Assembly: GCA_963556495.2 (NCBI GenBank)
Contig: OY747710.1
Location: 38,797,000 to 38,860,999 of the forward strand
Direction: 5' to 3'
DNA length: 64,000 nt
DNA from: Valencia hispanica
Taxonomy: Eukaryota > Chordata > Actinopteri > Cyprinodontiformes > Valenciidae
Shown in pieces: positions 11,061 to 23,078 of the stretch. Below the pieces are notes generated by a model that was not told where the DNA came from, made no database searches, and saw only the letters and a list, made by a program, of their open reading frames with translations. A program made the position numbers and the translations under genes. How positions within the stretch are numbered: the first letter of the stretch is position 1; every line of letters begins with the position of its first letter.

Positions 11061-12104
11061 AGGATGGGTTAGTAAAATAATCCAAGCTGAAATGTTTTGA
11101 ATCTTGCAGTTTTTGAAGTGTATATATCAAGTGTTTCATGGGTTATCCACATGTAAGTGGGCAACACATCTGTTTAGGTGTTGTGCCTTACTCCATCTTT
11201 TCATTATGTGACATTTTTAGGTGTCAGTTGGTGGAGAAAATTTAGTTCGTTTTGCATTTATGAAAAACAAATTCTGTTGCAAAAAGAAATACAGAAATAC
11301 ATTTAGACATATTAATATCTAGTTTTTATTTTGTCCTTCTCTGTGGGATAAAAGTTGAAGAAGACAAAAAAATAAAATACATATCAGAATGAAACAGATT
11401 CCTATTTAAATTCCAAAGACAAACTTTGCACACACAAGACAACACCCATCAAAGCCTGCCTCTTTTAAAAGTCAACTAATGGAGAAAAATGAATGATGAA
11501 TCCTGATGAAAAATGGGAAACGAGGCAGGAGGCCAGTTGTGTTTCAAACCATCCATGTCATATAAATTTGACTGTGATGAATTAAAGCAAATTACTGCAA
11601 AAACCAAATTGTGTGTTTATTTCGGGGGGGGGGGGGGGGGTGGTATCATTTATCACCTGATGACTCATCGGACTGCTGCTTAATCAATTAATGCTCATGA
11701 ATGTATCCATCTTAAGTATTTCCATAAAGCCAACACGGGGTGTCACATGGAAGTTGTGATTCATCAAGGCTTGACCATTTGAAGAACAGAAAAAAATTTA
11801 AGCTACGGAGGCAGTGTGTGGGTTTCTCTAACTCCCACACACAGTTTTTGTACAGCACACAAAACGAAACCCCGGGTGTTAATCAATATAATGTCATGCC
11901 TTGTTTTATTTTGTTATGCAGTTTTTATTTTCTTGTTTTACAATCCTACAACCAGTTGGAAGCATCTTCCTAACAAAAGTAAAACTATTTTGATAGACCA
12001 CTGGAACCATATATTTACATACACTGTAAGGTGTGCTCTAACAAGGCAACCTAAAAATTTGACTCAGTTCTGTCGTTTTATACATTGTATGTAAATAATG
12101 GGTT
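11061..12104. other. Unassigned AT-rich upstream sequence
   Basis: No gene or named repeat is recognised apart from the poly-G tract at 11,624-11,640. Confidence 0.4.
11624..11640 (+). repeat. Poly-G tract (G17)
   Basis: Seventeen consecutive G within AT-rich sequence. Confidence 0.9.
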
Positions 12105-12185
12105 TTATGAATAGAATAGAATAATCTTTTATTGTCCCAAAAAGGGGAAATTCAGCCGTAACAGCAGCAAAGTGACAGGTAGGCT
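12105..12185 (-). mobile_element. Short LINE/SINE 3'-end fragment
   Basis: AATAGAATAGAATAATC followed by TTTTATTGTCCCAAAAAGGG is the complement of the AATAAAG...ATTCTATTC tail found on many truncated fish retroposons. The element is heavily 5'-truncated. Confidence 0.5.
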
Positions 12186-12771
12186 AATATAAGGTGAGTT
12201 ATGTTGTAATATCACTTCTCCTTCAGGGTAATTACTATGTTATTGGATTCTATTGTCAAAGCACAATTTTACACCACATAACCTTACAACTTGGAGTAAT
12301 TTATTTGTTTTAAACTAAATGAAATCAATTTATTGCAAAAGCAAACTGGATAGAAAAGGAAATTTGGTATTTTTTGTTCATTTAATAGATGACAAAGGAG
12401 ATATCCTACATTTTATTGATTTCCAAAATTGACCGTTGAATGCTCAACACACATAAAAATGTTCTTGGTAGTTGTGGTTCATTGTCTTTATTCATGCACT
12501 AAATCTTTCAGAATATAAGATTTATTTTAAAAAGTTACGCATCTGCGTTGTGGCAGAAAGTAAGTGGAACTCAACAACATTTTTTTTTAAAAATTATGTA
12601 AAATCTTATTTGAACAGCGTTCATGGATAGTTGCTTAAAAAAGAATATACCAGCCTGGGAATACCAAAATGTACACGTTTCAGCTCTTAATGTAAAAATA
12701 AATAAATATATAAATCAAAAATGTAAATATTAAAATGCTCTAATTTCTAATGTTTGTATTATGTTTACTGT
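12186..12771. other. Unassigned AT-rich sequence
   Basis: No gene or repeat family is recognised. Confidence 0.4.
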
Positions 12772-12850
12772 GATGGACTGGCGACCTGTCCAGGGAGTAC
12801 CCTGCCTCTCGAGCAATGATTGCAGGAGATAGGCACCAGCCCCCCTGCAA
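12772..12850 (+). mobile_element. Retroposon tail fragment (GACTGGCGACCTGTCC type)
   Basis: GATGGACTGGCGACCTGTCC through GATAGGCACCAGCCCCCCTG is the conserved 3' module of teleost SINE/LINE families. The same module occurs inverted near 45,540 and 52,530. Confidence 0.6.
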
Positions 12851-13969
12851 CTCTGCATCAAAACGTCAAAGATGAGAGCTTTCTTTTGAGCTAACATTTA
12901 TTAAGCTAGCCAAAGCCATGTGTTAGCTAACTAAACTTTTTCGTCAATAGGTCATATGGGGCTGGTTGTCTCAACTGCTCCAGGGGTTGTTTTTAACATG
13001 TGACTCTTGGCTTTTTGTACTTTGAAATAAGACTAAATAGTAGAATTATTAGCTCAGAAAATCAACTGGGGAGAACATTTTAAAGTCCCAATACATTTGC
13101 ATGCATTCTGAGCACTACGAACAATGTTGGGTTAACTTTGTTGTGTTTACATTAAATAAGACTTATTGCTTTGTTTAAGGTTATATTTTTCAGCACTGTA
13201 CCATACGTTTCTACACTTTACCATTCACCAGAATGTTACATTGCTTTGCTAGGTTTTAGGGATTGAACACAAGGAACATTGATTATTACTTATTCCTAAA
13301 CCAAATAAGTTTTTTGTTGTTTTAATAATATATAAAAAAGTTACAAAATTTTATAAAATCTTAATTTTTAAACAAAAATCCCATAGAAATTAAGACGGGC
13401 AACCAACCCCATTCATTGTGACAACCAACCACAACATGGGGCAGGTAGTCACAGTGGATCAGAGTGTTTTTGGCAGGTTTTAAACACAATTAATTGTAAA
13501 AAAAAAAAAAAAAGAAAGTTGTCAATGGGTGTGTTCAATTCAAGCCAATATACTAGGCTTTCATTTAATCTACAAATGTCTCTTGAAATATGCTTGGACA
13601 ATGAGCAATATACATGATGGCAAAAAGAGAGACAACCTCTAATTAAATATTTGTCTTTTTCATTTTAGTTGTTTAAATTTTGATTTAAAATCTTGATCCA
13701 TCAAAGCACTATGAAACTTTGCATAACCTATATTATATATGACCACCAGGATTTATTTTTATTTTATGGTTCTAGAAGTGTCAAAAAATGAGCAATGGGT
13801 TTATGTTCTCCCTACTTTTACAATACATCTTCAACTTTTATTATCCGCCAGTTATTCGCTATTAGTGTGTTTATGATGCAAAATGCAACGTCCTTTTTGC
13901 GCTGCATTGAAACAAGAGGGTTTAACGTGCATCTTCTGTCAATTGAATTTTCCCACATTACTAAAACGC
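12851..13969. other. Unassigned AT-rich sequence upstream of the promoter
   Basis: Nothing coding is seen. A poly-A tract lies at 13,499-13,513. CpG becomes frequent only from about 13,960. Confidence 0.4.
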
Positions 13970-14430
13970 ATCACGTGGTATGACCAGCTGAAGTAGAAAA
14001 GGCCGCCTCTAATTCTGTGACGCACAGCTCACGCTACGGTACGCCATTTGTGTCTAGCACCAAAAAAGCGCGCACCGTGGAAACAATCACATAACAACGG
14101 GTAAGTCCGCTTGATTTATGATAATGCTTCCAGATTTTTACTCAGACTGCGTTTAAATGGGCTACCTTGACGTACAGACGGTGTTTTAACGTGCTGGTCG
14201 GACTAGATAGATGACTACTTCAGAGGTCGACGTTAGCCTCCTTTTTGGGCCTCTGTGCTGCCGTCGTTTTCCAAACCTTCGAGCTTTTTAAGCCCGCCTT
14301 AGGCCCGCTATGATTGGTTGACGAAGCCGGGGAAAGAATTTCATTGGAGACGCTGTACGTCTGTGAAAAAGCAGACAGCAGAGGAATATGTCGCTAGTTA
14401 GCAAGTTAGCAGCGGACTCCTGCTGCAGCA
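13960..14430 (+). promoter_or_regulatory. znf407: Probable CpG-containing promoter of the zinc-finger gene
   Basis: This is a local rise in CpG within AT-rich DNA. It contains a perfect E-box CACGTG at 13,972-13,977, a CRE-like TGACGCA at about 14,018, a CGCCATTTG YY1-like site near 14,042 and an inverted CCAAT box (GATTGGTTGACG) near 14,312. There is no TATA box, as expected for a housekeeping regulator. The assignment to the zinc-finger gene rests on orientation and on the donor at 14,101. The transcription start is inferred, and the promoter could serve a divergent transcript as well. Confidence 0.5.
13990..14100 (+). other. znf407: Putative non-coding first exon (5' UTR)
   Basis: Sequence just downstream of the promoter motifs ends at 14,100 with AACGG followed by a strong donor GTAAGTCC at 14,101. 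No in-frame ATG connects it to the coding exon, so it would be 5' UTR. Its acceptor partner would be CCCCCTCAG ending at 18,793. The 5' boundary is a guess. Confidence 0.45.
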
Positions 14431-17400
14431 GCGCTACATGATCCTATTTATATTTCTTATGAAGCAGTGACCTTTAAACTATTGAACGCTCAATTATGTT
14501 TTTTGTGTTTTTGCGGAGGTGTTGTGTCTTGCAGGACGGTTTATCTTTTTTTTTTTCTGGCATAGACGTTTGAGCATGCTGTTTAGTCCTCTGTGGCCAA
14601 CTTTAACATGACTTTCAGTTAGTGTTGCAAGGCCAGTTAGGTGGGTTAAAATCAGACTTTATGTAGTCAGTTGCCAAAATGAATAACCTGACGGTTTTTA
14701 GGTAGTTTTGTAAAATAGGGAGGACCTAAAGATGTTGCATGTGTCTTTATCTGCATCTCATCTCGTAGCAGCCACCCTGAGCTAAAGGAAACAAAACATT
14801 TTACTGTTGCTTTTGGACAACATTTGGTCTTTTTTGTCAAATATTAGCCAGCTATGCGTCAAAAATAAGCCACTTTAAGGAGTTTTTGAAGATCTGTTCC
14901 ATCTACGTTGTTCCAAAACACCCTGGGGATGTAGGTGATTTTTCACGTTGTAAAAATAAAATCAAGCCCCCATTGGTTTATAGTTTTAGTCTTTCTTGAG
15001 ATTTTTGTTTATAAACATATGAATAAACATGTTTAACAGATATTTCTTCACTTAAATGTGTGCATACAAAAAGGTAACTTTAGTTCCTGCTCAGAATGAA
15101 GGCGGAGCTCAAATGTTTTGAGCACCAATAGACTCAAATTCAAAATGAACCATTTCCACAGTCCACTGTGAGTTAACAAATGCCTGTTGGTGGAAATCCT
15201 CCTTTAAAAATGAGATTTTAAGGGATTGCATCAAAGATCAGAGAAAATCTAAGCAGACCTTTCTGACGATATCATGAGAGCTGGAGTAACTACAGGTTGA
15301 GAAAACAGGCAAAACATATACATACTTTGTCATCAGTTTTTGTGTAGTAACTATACAAAAATGGGATGGTAACTTTTTATAGGGGGAAAATACAGAATAC
15401 AAATTAAGAAATGAAATGAAGTACATTTTAAAGAATAGCAAGCCCCCTTTGTTGACATTTTTTGAACGAATATACATATTAAAATGTATTAAACTTAGGT
15501 TCTAGTTAATTGCCACCTGCTCTTGGGCTTAATGTGCATTTGCTTATAATAAAAATCCCAGCTTCTACAGTTATGTGCATGAATTATGTTTCCTTCACAT
15601 AATTAGTGTTGTTGCATGCAGAACCTAACAAAACACTGGAAATTTTGCTAACTGGCTATGGTTTGTAAATACAAAACCATGCAAAAGTTGTAACAATGAT
15701 CATCACACGTTACCACTTCCAGTCAAAGTAATTGTGAAAGACATACTGGCACGATGCATACGTGTGCTTATTTAGGGGGCTCTTTGAACTGTACTGTTTC
15801 AGTGCCTGTCAAAATATTCATCCTCCTTGAACTTTTTCACCTTTCTTAATGCTACATCCAAAAACGTCGGGGTGAAAGGATTTTATGTAAAAGATTTAAC
15901 ACAAAATAGCACATAACTGAGTTATGTTCAACATGTTAAGTGCTTTCTTGTTTAACACTATTTACTGTGGTACCCCCAAATAAAATCCAGTTTAACAAGA
16001 CACATAAGTGAAGATAGTCTACTTAGGTATAATTTAATCTCAGTATGAATGAAGGCCTCAGAGGTTTGCTAGAGAACCTTAGTGGACAAGCAGCATCACG
16101 AAGACCAAGGGGCACAGTAGAGAAGTTTAGGTTATAAAACAGCATCTCATGGAGCTGCTGTTCAAGCCGTCAAATGAAAATGGAAAGAAGAACTCTGGAG
16201 GACCTGCCGAGATCCACAGCTCAGATGGGAGAATGTATTGACAAGTCTGGTCAGAGTTTATGGGAAGGTTGATGTAGCCAGAAACAGGGCAGTTGTGTTA
16301 GAAAACCTCTGAGCAGGGCAACAACACCAAACCTCCAGACAGAGGTATAATGGAAGAGGTTAGATCGAAGCAAATACATGTGTTAGGATGGCTCAGTCAA
16401 AGTTCAGACATAACTCCAAATCAGGATCTGTGGCAAGAGTATAAAATGAATGTTCATAGATGTTCCCCACCCACTCTTACTGAGATTGAGTCGTCTTGCT
16501 TTGAGGGATGGGCAGAAATTTCAGTCTAGATGTGCAAAGCCAGTAAAGACATACCGATAATACAGACAAATGCGGAAAAGAAAGCCATCTTATCATTTTG
16601 CATTCACTTTTCAGATGTGCATGGCTTTGTGTTGGTCTATTACATAAAATCCTAGTAAAACACGTTTGCTTTTGTAGTTGTAGCTTGACAAAAATGTAAA
16701 AAAAAAAAAAAGTTTAAGTGGTGAAAATATTTTTAGCAAGACACTTGAATGCCCTTTGAGATGTGTTTTGAACTGCAAATGAATCTGGTAGCATTGACGC
16801 TTGGGGGGACAACACATAAAGGTACGAAGTTATAAAAGGTGTGAAGATTTGGGGATCGAGGCCTTAACGAGTTTCAAGTAGTTCAATAAAAACTGAAGGG
16901 AAACATTTTAACAGAGTGAAGCTGCAACAGGAGGGAAAAAGAAAATACTTAGAAATCAAATACCTATTTTTAAAATTTTATTTTTTACCTAATTTGTTGG
17001 ATAGATTCTGCTCATTGTAGTCTGTTTTTAACGTATTGTTTTCTCGTATAGTTTAAACGGGTTGCTTTTGAAAACTAGACATTCTGTCTCAATGAAATGT
17101 ACCTGTATGAATAAAAGTGAAGGAAAAACGAGAATGGACTCTGTAATCTGTTTGGATATTTGGCTGTGGTATTATTAATATAGACCCGGGGGTTGGTTTG
17201 AGGGATAGAATTGTTTACTCTTAAGTGCAAATTGGCTAGAAAGCACGATATGAAACAATAAAGATGAGCGAGTACAAAACCCTGTAGGTGTGCTGGCAAA
17301 CATAATAAACTAAAACACTGTGGATTAACGTTTCCCAAAAAGATTTTTTTTTTTAATGCGGTGCTTTTTTAATGGAGGCAATTATAATTAGAAATATTAG

Positions 17401-18793
17401 AAACACATTTTATAAAGCACATAAAAACAGTTACAAGTGCTTTAAAATATAGTTATTAAAAAAACAGATCTGAGAAAAGAAAGAAAAAACAGAAAACAGC
17501 AATATGGTAAAATTTTATATAATAGTATCACAATTTGATTCAGTGCAAGTAATAAAATACAGTTCAGTATGCAACTAAAAACTAGCAATGACAATTTACA
17601 CAACATGAATGTATCTCGAGTTAAGAGGCAAAAAACCCCCTGGGTTTTCTAAGTAACAACAAACAAACTAGATGTGTGTTGATCAGACTGCCTTTTAGTT
17701 GGTTAAAATGACCTGTCTGAGATTGATGTGCTACATGGACGCAGATCAACAACGGAGTGAGAGAAAGTCATCGTTTTCAAAAGCACACATTTTAGAAGAA
17801 ACTATCACGAACTCCCACTTAGACTTCATACCCTTTTTCTTTTTCATTAACATTGCATTTGTTTAGCTTGTGATGTCGCAGTGTCTATCTTTTTTTTAAA
17901 ATCACAAGCAATATTAAATATTCTACAATCACACTTACCAATCCTATTCATCGGAACACACAGGAGATTTTACAGCAAACCATATTCTAACAAATCAAAC
18001 TTTGTTTAGGTGTATTGAGCTGAGATGAAGTCGAAAAGGCTGAAAAAGATGCAGCTTTGTGAAGGATTACCAGCTATTTATGTTTGTAGCTCACTCAGAT
18101 AAGTGGGAGCGATTTAATTAACTTCTAATGGGAATCTTAAAAAACAAAAACAGGCTTTTATGCTACCATACTTCAGGTGACAGTTCATGCCTACTAACAC
18201 TAGATGGCGATATTTGCTCACGTTTTGCCTCACGTTGAACTGTGGTTAGATTACTTCACATAATCTTTGGGAATGGTGTGCAAACTTTTTGCCATGTAGG
18301 CCAAAAGTGTAAAGATGACTGTACCTGCAGGAAACAAAGATTAGATTTTCAACTAGAAATGCAAAAGGCAATTTGGATTGTTAGACTTTTTTTTTTTTTT
18401 TTTAAAGTTTACATGCTTTTCAATACACTTAACATGGAGTATTTTCAATGAAACAAATGATCAGAAAATAGGATTTCTGTAGAAGAAATTATCTGTAATG
18501 TTAAAAGGCTCTCACACTATTGCCTTATTAAAAGAAAGGCGTATAATTACTGAAATTTTAGGGTCAATTGTTATTGGATATCATGAGCAACTGGAGCAAG
18601 ATATGGGTCACTCTTTCTTCAAGATTTTTTCTGCAACTTATGAACTGCCAGTGCTGTCTGTTCAAATTTGTACAAAGTAATTCTGAGAGCTACATCTGAT
18701 CGTGGAGTTGATATTGGCTGTTATACAGTAATATATTCAAGACACTTGAACATGTTGCCTATAAACGTGTTTCTTTATTTTTTTCCCCCTCAG
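14101..18793 (+). other. znf407: Intron 1 of the zinc-finger gene (putative)
   Basis: The intron runs from GTAAGT at 14,101 to the TTTTTTTCCCCCTCAG acceptor at 18,793. It is AT-rich with poly-T/poly-A runs (14,547-14,557, 16,695-16,708, 18,389-18,403) and one Tc1 relic. The remaining sequence, 14,431-15,799 and 16,746-18,793, shows no gene. Small ORFs such as 18,242-18,451 have no domain. Confidence 0.45.
15800..16745 (+). mobile_element. Tc1-like transposon relic in intron 1
   Basis: The left end CAGTGCCTGTCAAAATATTC, then CTTGAACTTTTTCACC, belongs to the CAGTGCCTTGCA family. Decayed plus-strand transposase text spans about 16,080-16,560 (GGACCTGCCGAGATCCACAGC near 16,201 and AGTTCAGACATAACTCC near 16,401). 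The right inverted repeat is recognisable at 16,615-16,740. It has many stops and an internal deletion. Confidence 0.65.
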
Positions 18794-18860
18794 GATTTTG
18801 ATGTGGTTTTGATGATACCACTGGATTTCACATTTGTGTGAAATTATACCAGGATATGAT
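18794..18860 (+). other. znf407: 5' UTR part of the first coding exon
   Basis: The exon begins after CCCCCTCAG at 18,793. The frame is open from a TTG at 18,834, but the first ATG is at 18,861 (GATATGG: purine at -3, G at +4), a good Kozak context. I place the start there. Confidence 0.65.
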
Positions 18861-19416
18861 ATGGAAAACGTATTAGGAGCGGGGGATGTTGAGAGCAAAT
18901 CCGCTGAAAACGACTCTGTGAAGGGGCCGCCAGATGATATGGAGATGGAAGAAACCGCAGGGGTCTCTCCTTGTAGCGCTGGTGAGGTCGATAAGGCAGA
19001 GAAAGAGCTTACTGAGAGGCCATTGCCAGGCAGTGGACGTGAGGATGAGGAGAACGTTTGCAAAGTTTGTGGCTTCTCAACCATGTACCCAAGATCGCTG
19101 AAAATTCATTATACACGAAAACATGGGAAAGTAATAGAAAAATATCCTCAACCTCATGAACAAAATATAAATAATAATGTTAATGAAGTAGAAGAGGAGA
19201 CCACTATAAAGACAGAGGAAGATGACAGTGAACACAACCAGAGTCCAGACCTAGATCAAGAAGAGTCGAACACCGCCCAGGAGAGAAGAGTGAGCAAGCG
19301 GACTCCAAAACCTAAGATAATTTATTCCTGCAACTACTGTGGACATGAATTTAGGGACAAATCTCCTCTTGATGTTCACATTCAGAGATACCATGCCAAA
19401 GATGTCCCCTTAACTT
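18861..19416 (+). CDS. znf407: Zinc-finger protein 407-like, first coding exon
   Basis: This exon encodes the acidic N-terminus of a nuclear C2H2 protein: 185 codons plus one base. MENVLGAGDVESKSAEND leads into an acidic region. Finger 1 has CKVC at residue 67 and the HYTRKH pair. A Glu/Asp-rich linker (NNVNEVEEETTIKTEEDD) follows, then finger 2 with CNYC from residue 157 and HIQRYH. The exon ends in phase 1 at a GTGAGT donor (19,417). Removing the 184-bp intron turns ...DVPLT into FESDENVGESE in frame, which proves the splice choice. ZNF407 is a long multi-finger chromatin-associated transcription regulator. The human protein is much longer N-terminally, so this end is short or compact. Identity rests mainly on the later exon. 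Confidence 0.8.
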
Positions 19417-19600
19417 GTGAGTATTTCCTTAGCTCCTGTTCACAGTTAATGTTTCATCCATGAAAATGTTTACATCATCAGCCTTACATGTGAATTCCAT
19501 TTTTAAGTGAATGAAATATTAATGGTAGATACTGATGACCATGATGTTTTTCTGCACATGTTGAGAAAGACTAAAAGGAGGAATATCTGTGTCTTTTTAG
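19417..19600 (+). other. znf407: Short intron between coding exons
   Basis: This 184-bp intron runs from GTGAGT to CTTTTTAG. It is AT-rich and contains in-frame stops on the upstream side. The second large ORF appears to start within it at 19,507 only because the frame happens to be open. Confidence 0.85.
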
Positions 19601-21802
19601 TTGAATCGGATGAGAACGTGGGAGAATCGGAGGAAGCCGTGGAGAGTGGTAACGCTGAAAAGGCTGCACCATCAAAAGTGGCACCAAAACATGTTCTCAG
19701 CAGGTTCCAGTTGAAATGTTCAATCTGTGATTTCAGGGTGGGCAGCATTGCAGTGCTGGAAAAGCACGCTCGCGATAAACACCCCGCCTTTGAGTGGTTC
19801 CGCTGCAAAGTGTGCAACTTCTTTGCAGCGACTTCTGAGTGGATGAATGCCCACCTGTTGTCGGACAGTCATTTTGAGCAGCAGAGAGGAGAGAACGGCT
19901 CAGAGGGTTCTTCATTTGAAGAGTGCGTTGAGAAAGTTATCAGAGACTGTGCAGGAGATGAGATGGTTGTAGGTCACCTCGATGATGTGGTTGCTGAAGA
20001 AGGGGGGGATGCTTTGACAGAAGAACAACAAAAAACTGATGAGCTGGCAGAGGTGACCGAGACTGTGATGACTGATGAGGAAGATGCAGAGCTTGAACCT
20101 CCCAGAAAGAAAAGGGGAAGACCAAAACAAGGTGCGTCTACCACTTGCGGATACTGTGGCTTGGTTGTGTCAAATGCCACCAACCTCAGTGTTCATGTTC
20201 GACGCAAACACAGCAAAGATTATGGCTACAGCTGCACTCTGTGCAACTACAGCTGTGTTACCAAGGGAGACATGGATCGTCACTGTTTTACTAAGAAACA
20301 TGTTAAAAGAGCACAAGATAATTCAAATAAGAGCCCAGCAAGGGCCGACACCAGTGTTCCGTTGCTCGAGCCAACCAGTGCTCCAGCTGATGTCTCACAG
20401 GCTAATGACTCAAAGCAAGATCACGACGAGGAACTTCATGAAGATCATATTGATGAAGAGCAAACCAAGTCAGACACAAGCCAGCAAAAAAGCAAATATG
20501 ACTCTGTTAATGCTTGCAGTCTTTGTGATTTTGTTGCCCAGTCAATCCCATCCCTCCATCTCCATGTCAAGAGAAAGCACACCAGAGATTTTGAGTATGT
20601 TTGTTTAGCATGCAGCTACTACGCCGTAACAAGCAGGGAAATGTATCGTCATGCTAGCACAGAGAAGCACAAACAGAGGAGTCAGAGATACCTGGAACAG
20701 CAAAAGAGCAAAGAACAAAGAGCCCCAGAACTTCCTTCAAAAGAGACTGAAATCAATAATCATCCCGGGCAGAACTCCAGCCCTACCTGTGAACATCCGA
20801 ACCCCTCGGATGTGTCGGGATCTTGTTACATTGACGGTCAGAGTATGGAAATACAAGATCCAGCTGGGTCATCTGTCACTACAGAGATTGTTCGTGTTGT
20901 GATTGGTGGAACTGGCAGTAAAGGTGCAATGCAAGCAACAACTAATACATCTTCTGCTGACAATGGACCAGAGTCAACCAACCAGATAGCTGAGACAACT
21001 GTGCAGCAGGCTTCAGCAGAACTTCAACTTCCATTAGATAAATCTGCACAAAAAGAGAGCCAGAACGTAGGGAGTACGCAAGCAGTAGAAGAGACTTTAA
21101 AGGAAGATGTAGTGGTTGTTGATACGCAAATGTCCAAAGCACCCCCGTTTGATGCCAGTATTGTATCTTTCAAAACCCTTGCAGAGCAGGATGTTGTACT
21201 GCAGGAGAGTCTGGCACTGGAAGGAGAGGCCTCTGTCATATGTTTGACTGGAGGACCAACGTCTACCATCATGTCCCCCAGCTCGTCATATGTTAGAAAA
21301 CTCAAACCCAAGGAAGGGAAGGTGAGGGACGAAGCCAAAGGCAACAGCTCTCGCATACGCTGCGAGGACTGCGGCTTTATGGCGGACGGCATCAGCGGCC
21401 TCAACGTCCACATCTCAATGAAGCACCCATCCAAAGAGAGGCACTTCCACTGCCTAGTGTGCGGCAAGTCCTTCTACACCGAAAGCAACTTGCACCAGCA
21501 CCTCTCCAGCGCCGCCCATCTCCGCAACGAGCAGAACAGCGTGGAAGAGCTGCCTGAGGGGGGCGAGAGCTTTAAGTGCGTGAAGTGCACCGAACGCTTC
21601 GAGACCGAGCAGGACCTGTTTGTCCACATCAAAGAGAAACACGAGGAGCTCCTGAGGGAGGTCAACAAGTATGTGCTAGAGGACACAGAGCAGATCAACC
21701 GCGAGCGTGAGGAGAACCAAGGCAGTGTGTGCAAATACTGCGGCAAGGTGTGCAAGAGCAGCAACTCCATGGCCTTCCTGGCACACATTCGCACACACAC
21801 TG
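19601..21802 (+). CDS. znf407: Zinc-finger protein 407-like, large central exon
   Basis: This 2,202-bp exon (phase 1 in, phase 1 out) encodes residues about 186-919. Ten C2H2 fingers are visible, many in pairs. C225 begins LKCSIC...HARDKH, followed by FRCKVC...HLLSDSH. CGYC at 368 is followed by CTLCNYSC. CSLC at 491 is followed by CLACSYY. CEDC at 773 is followed by CLVCGKSF, CVKCTERF and CKYCGKVC at 896, ending HIRTHTG. Several fingers have a five-residue His spacing (HLLSDSH, HCFTKKH). A perfect AT-hook core KKRGRPK lies at residues 355-361, suggesting minor-groove DNA contact. Between fingers 8 and 9 is a disordered Ser/Thr/Glu-rich stretch of roughly 200 residues. The donor is CACTG|GTATGT at 21,803. 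The linker HTG-SKPF is completed only by the exon at 37,467. Confidence 0.85.
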
Positions 21803-22504
21803 GTATGTAACTCGCCTTTGTGCACTCACTTCCTGAATCTTCATCTCTCTCCTACCTTGTGAAAACATGCATATCATTATTAGTAGTACCACATAGTTAA
21901 GATGCTTGATATGAAAACATCATTACGTATGCATTATTACAAATGCACTACTTTGCAGCCGCATACATTATTAAAAATTCTTGTAACTGATACAGATTAG
22001 TTACATTGCCCGTTGGAAATTTCATGAGCATTGAAATGCGACACGTTTTTCTGAACATCTCAAAACTACAATCTCCTTTATTGAGTGTTTAGCTATTAGG
22101 CCTTTGTTTTTAGGTGCAGCGGCATTAAATAGTGCAAAACACACTCTTCAGTGGCAGTTTGGGCTATTGTTAAGGCCGCTATCTACTTCAGCCAGGTAAT
22201 AGCTCTTTTGGTAGAGGTGAAGTTAAAGACTGATTGAGCTTCAAACCAACAGGAGAGATGCTAATGGACCCCAGATTGGGATTTCCTGAGCAACGCTTGG
22301 TCAGAGACATTTGCGACTCATAATTGATGTGTCCATTACCAAGACTCAGTTGTAATTATAGTCAATAAGTCTCTGTAAATGTGTTAAAGCTTAGGCTAAA
22401 AGCATTGGAGGTCCAAAGAGAGGTGGGCTAATAATTTAAAATAATCAATGCAGACATATTCAAAGCCTTTAATTTCCCTGGTGTCTGTATGTCCATGTTT
22501 GTGC

Positions 22505-22544
22505 GTATATATATATGTGTGTGTGTGTGTGAGAGAGAGAGAGG
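22505..22544 (+). repeat. Compound (TA)n(TG)n(AG)n microsatellite
   Basis: Alternating TA, then TG, then AG units over about 40 bp. Confidence 0.9.
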
Positions 22545-23078
22545 TTGTATGCTTGGTGAATATGTGTTTGTGTGTGTATATGTCAGCCTTCATGGCTAGC
22601 TGATTATCCTCAATCCATTAGGATTTATCTTGTCATTTATAATGCAAAGCAGGGCTGCATTGGTCAGGGCTTCGGCTGGGAGACGTCCGGTAGGTTAAGA
22701 ACACGGGGCGCTCCATTACTTTTCCCTGACCGTGTGTATTAATTGCTTTTAAAATCAACTTAATGCAGGAACGAGATGTGAGGGCACCATCAATAAATGC
22801 CCTTCTCTGCCTCCCATAGTCCATCCCCCCTTTCAGGCTAAACTTTAATGGGACTTTAATTGAAGTCCGTGCTCTGTGTTTACTGTGTGTACATGTGTCT
22901 TTGTGGGCGTGTGAAGCCTCCTTTTAGAGTCAGATAAAGTAAGGAAGCTTTTCACTTGGAGACAGTTGATGGTCTGATTGGGTATTTTAGCTGATCAGCT
23001 AAGCTGATGACTATTACTCAGTTTTTCTTGACTGCTGATTTTACTTTAAATATTCTGTTTTGTCACCATATGGCAATA

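Noticed and set aside
12105..12185. LTR retrotransposon end
   Set aside because: No TG...CA ends or paired LTR. The AATAGAAT repeat and TTTATTGTCCC text fit a non-LTR tail.
18834..18860. Upstream extension of the first coding exon
   Set aside because: The extension begins at TTG, not ATG. The first ATG with good context is at 18,861.
19507..19600. Separate gene starting at 19,507
   Set aside because: The opening codon is GTG and the stretch is a short intron. The splice from 19,416 to 19,601 joins the two frames perfectly.
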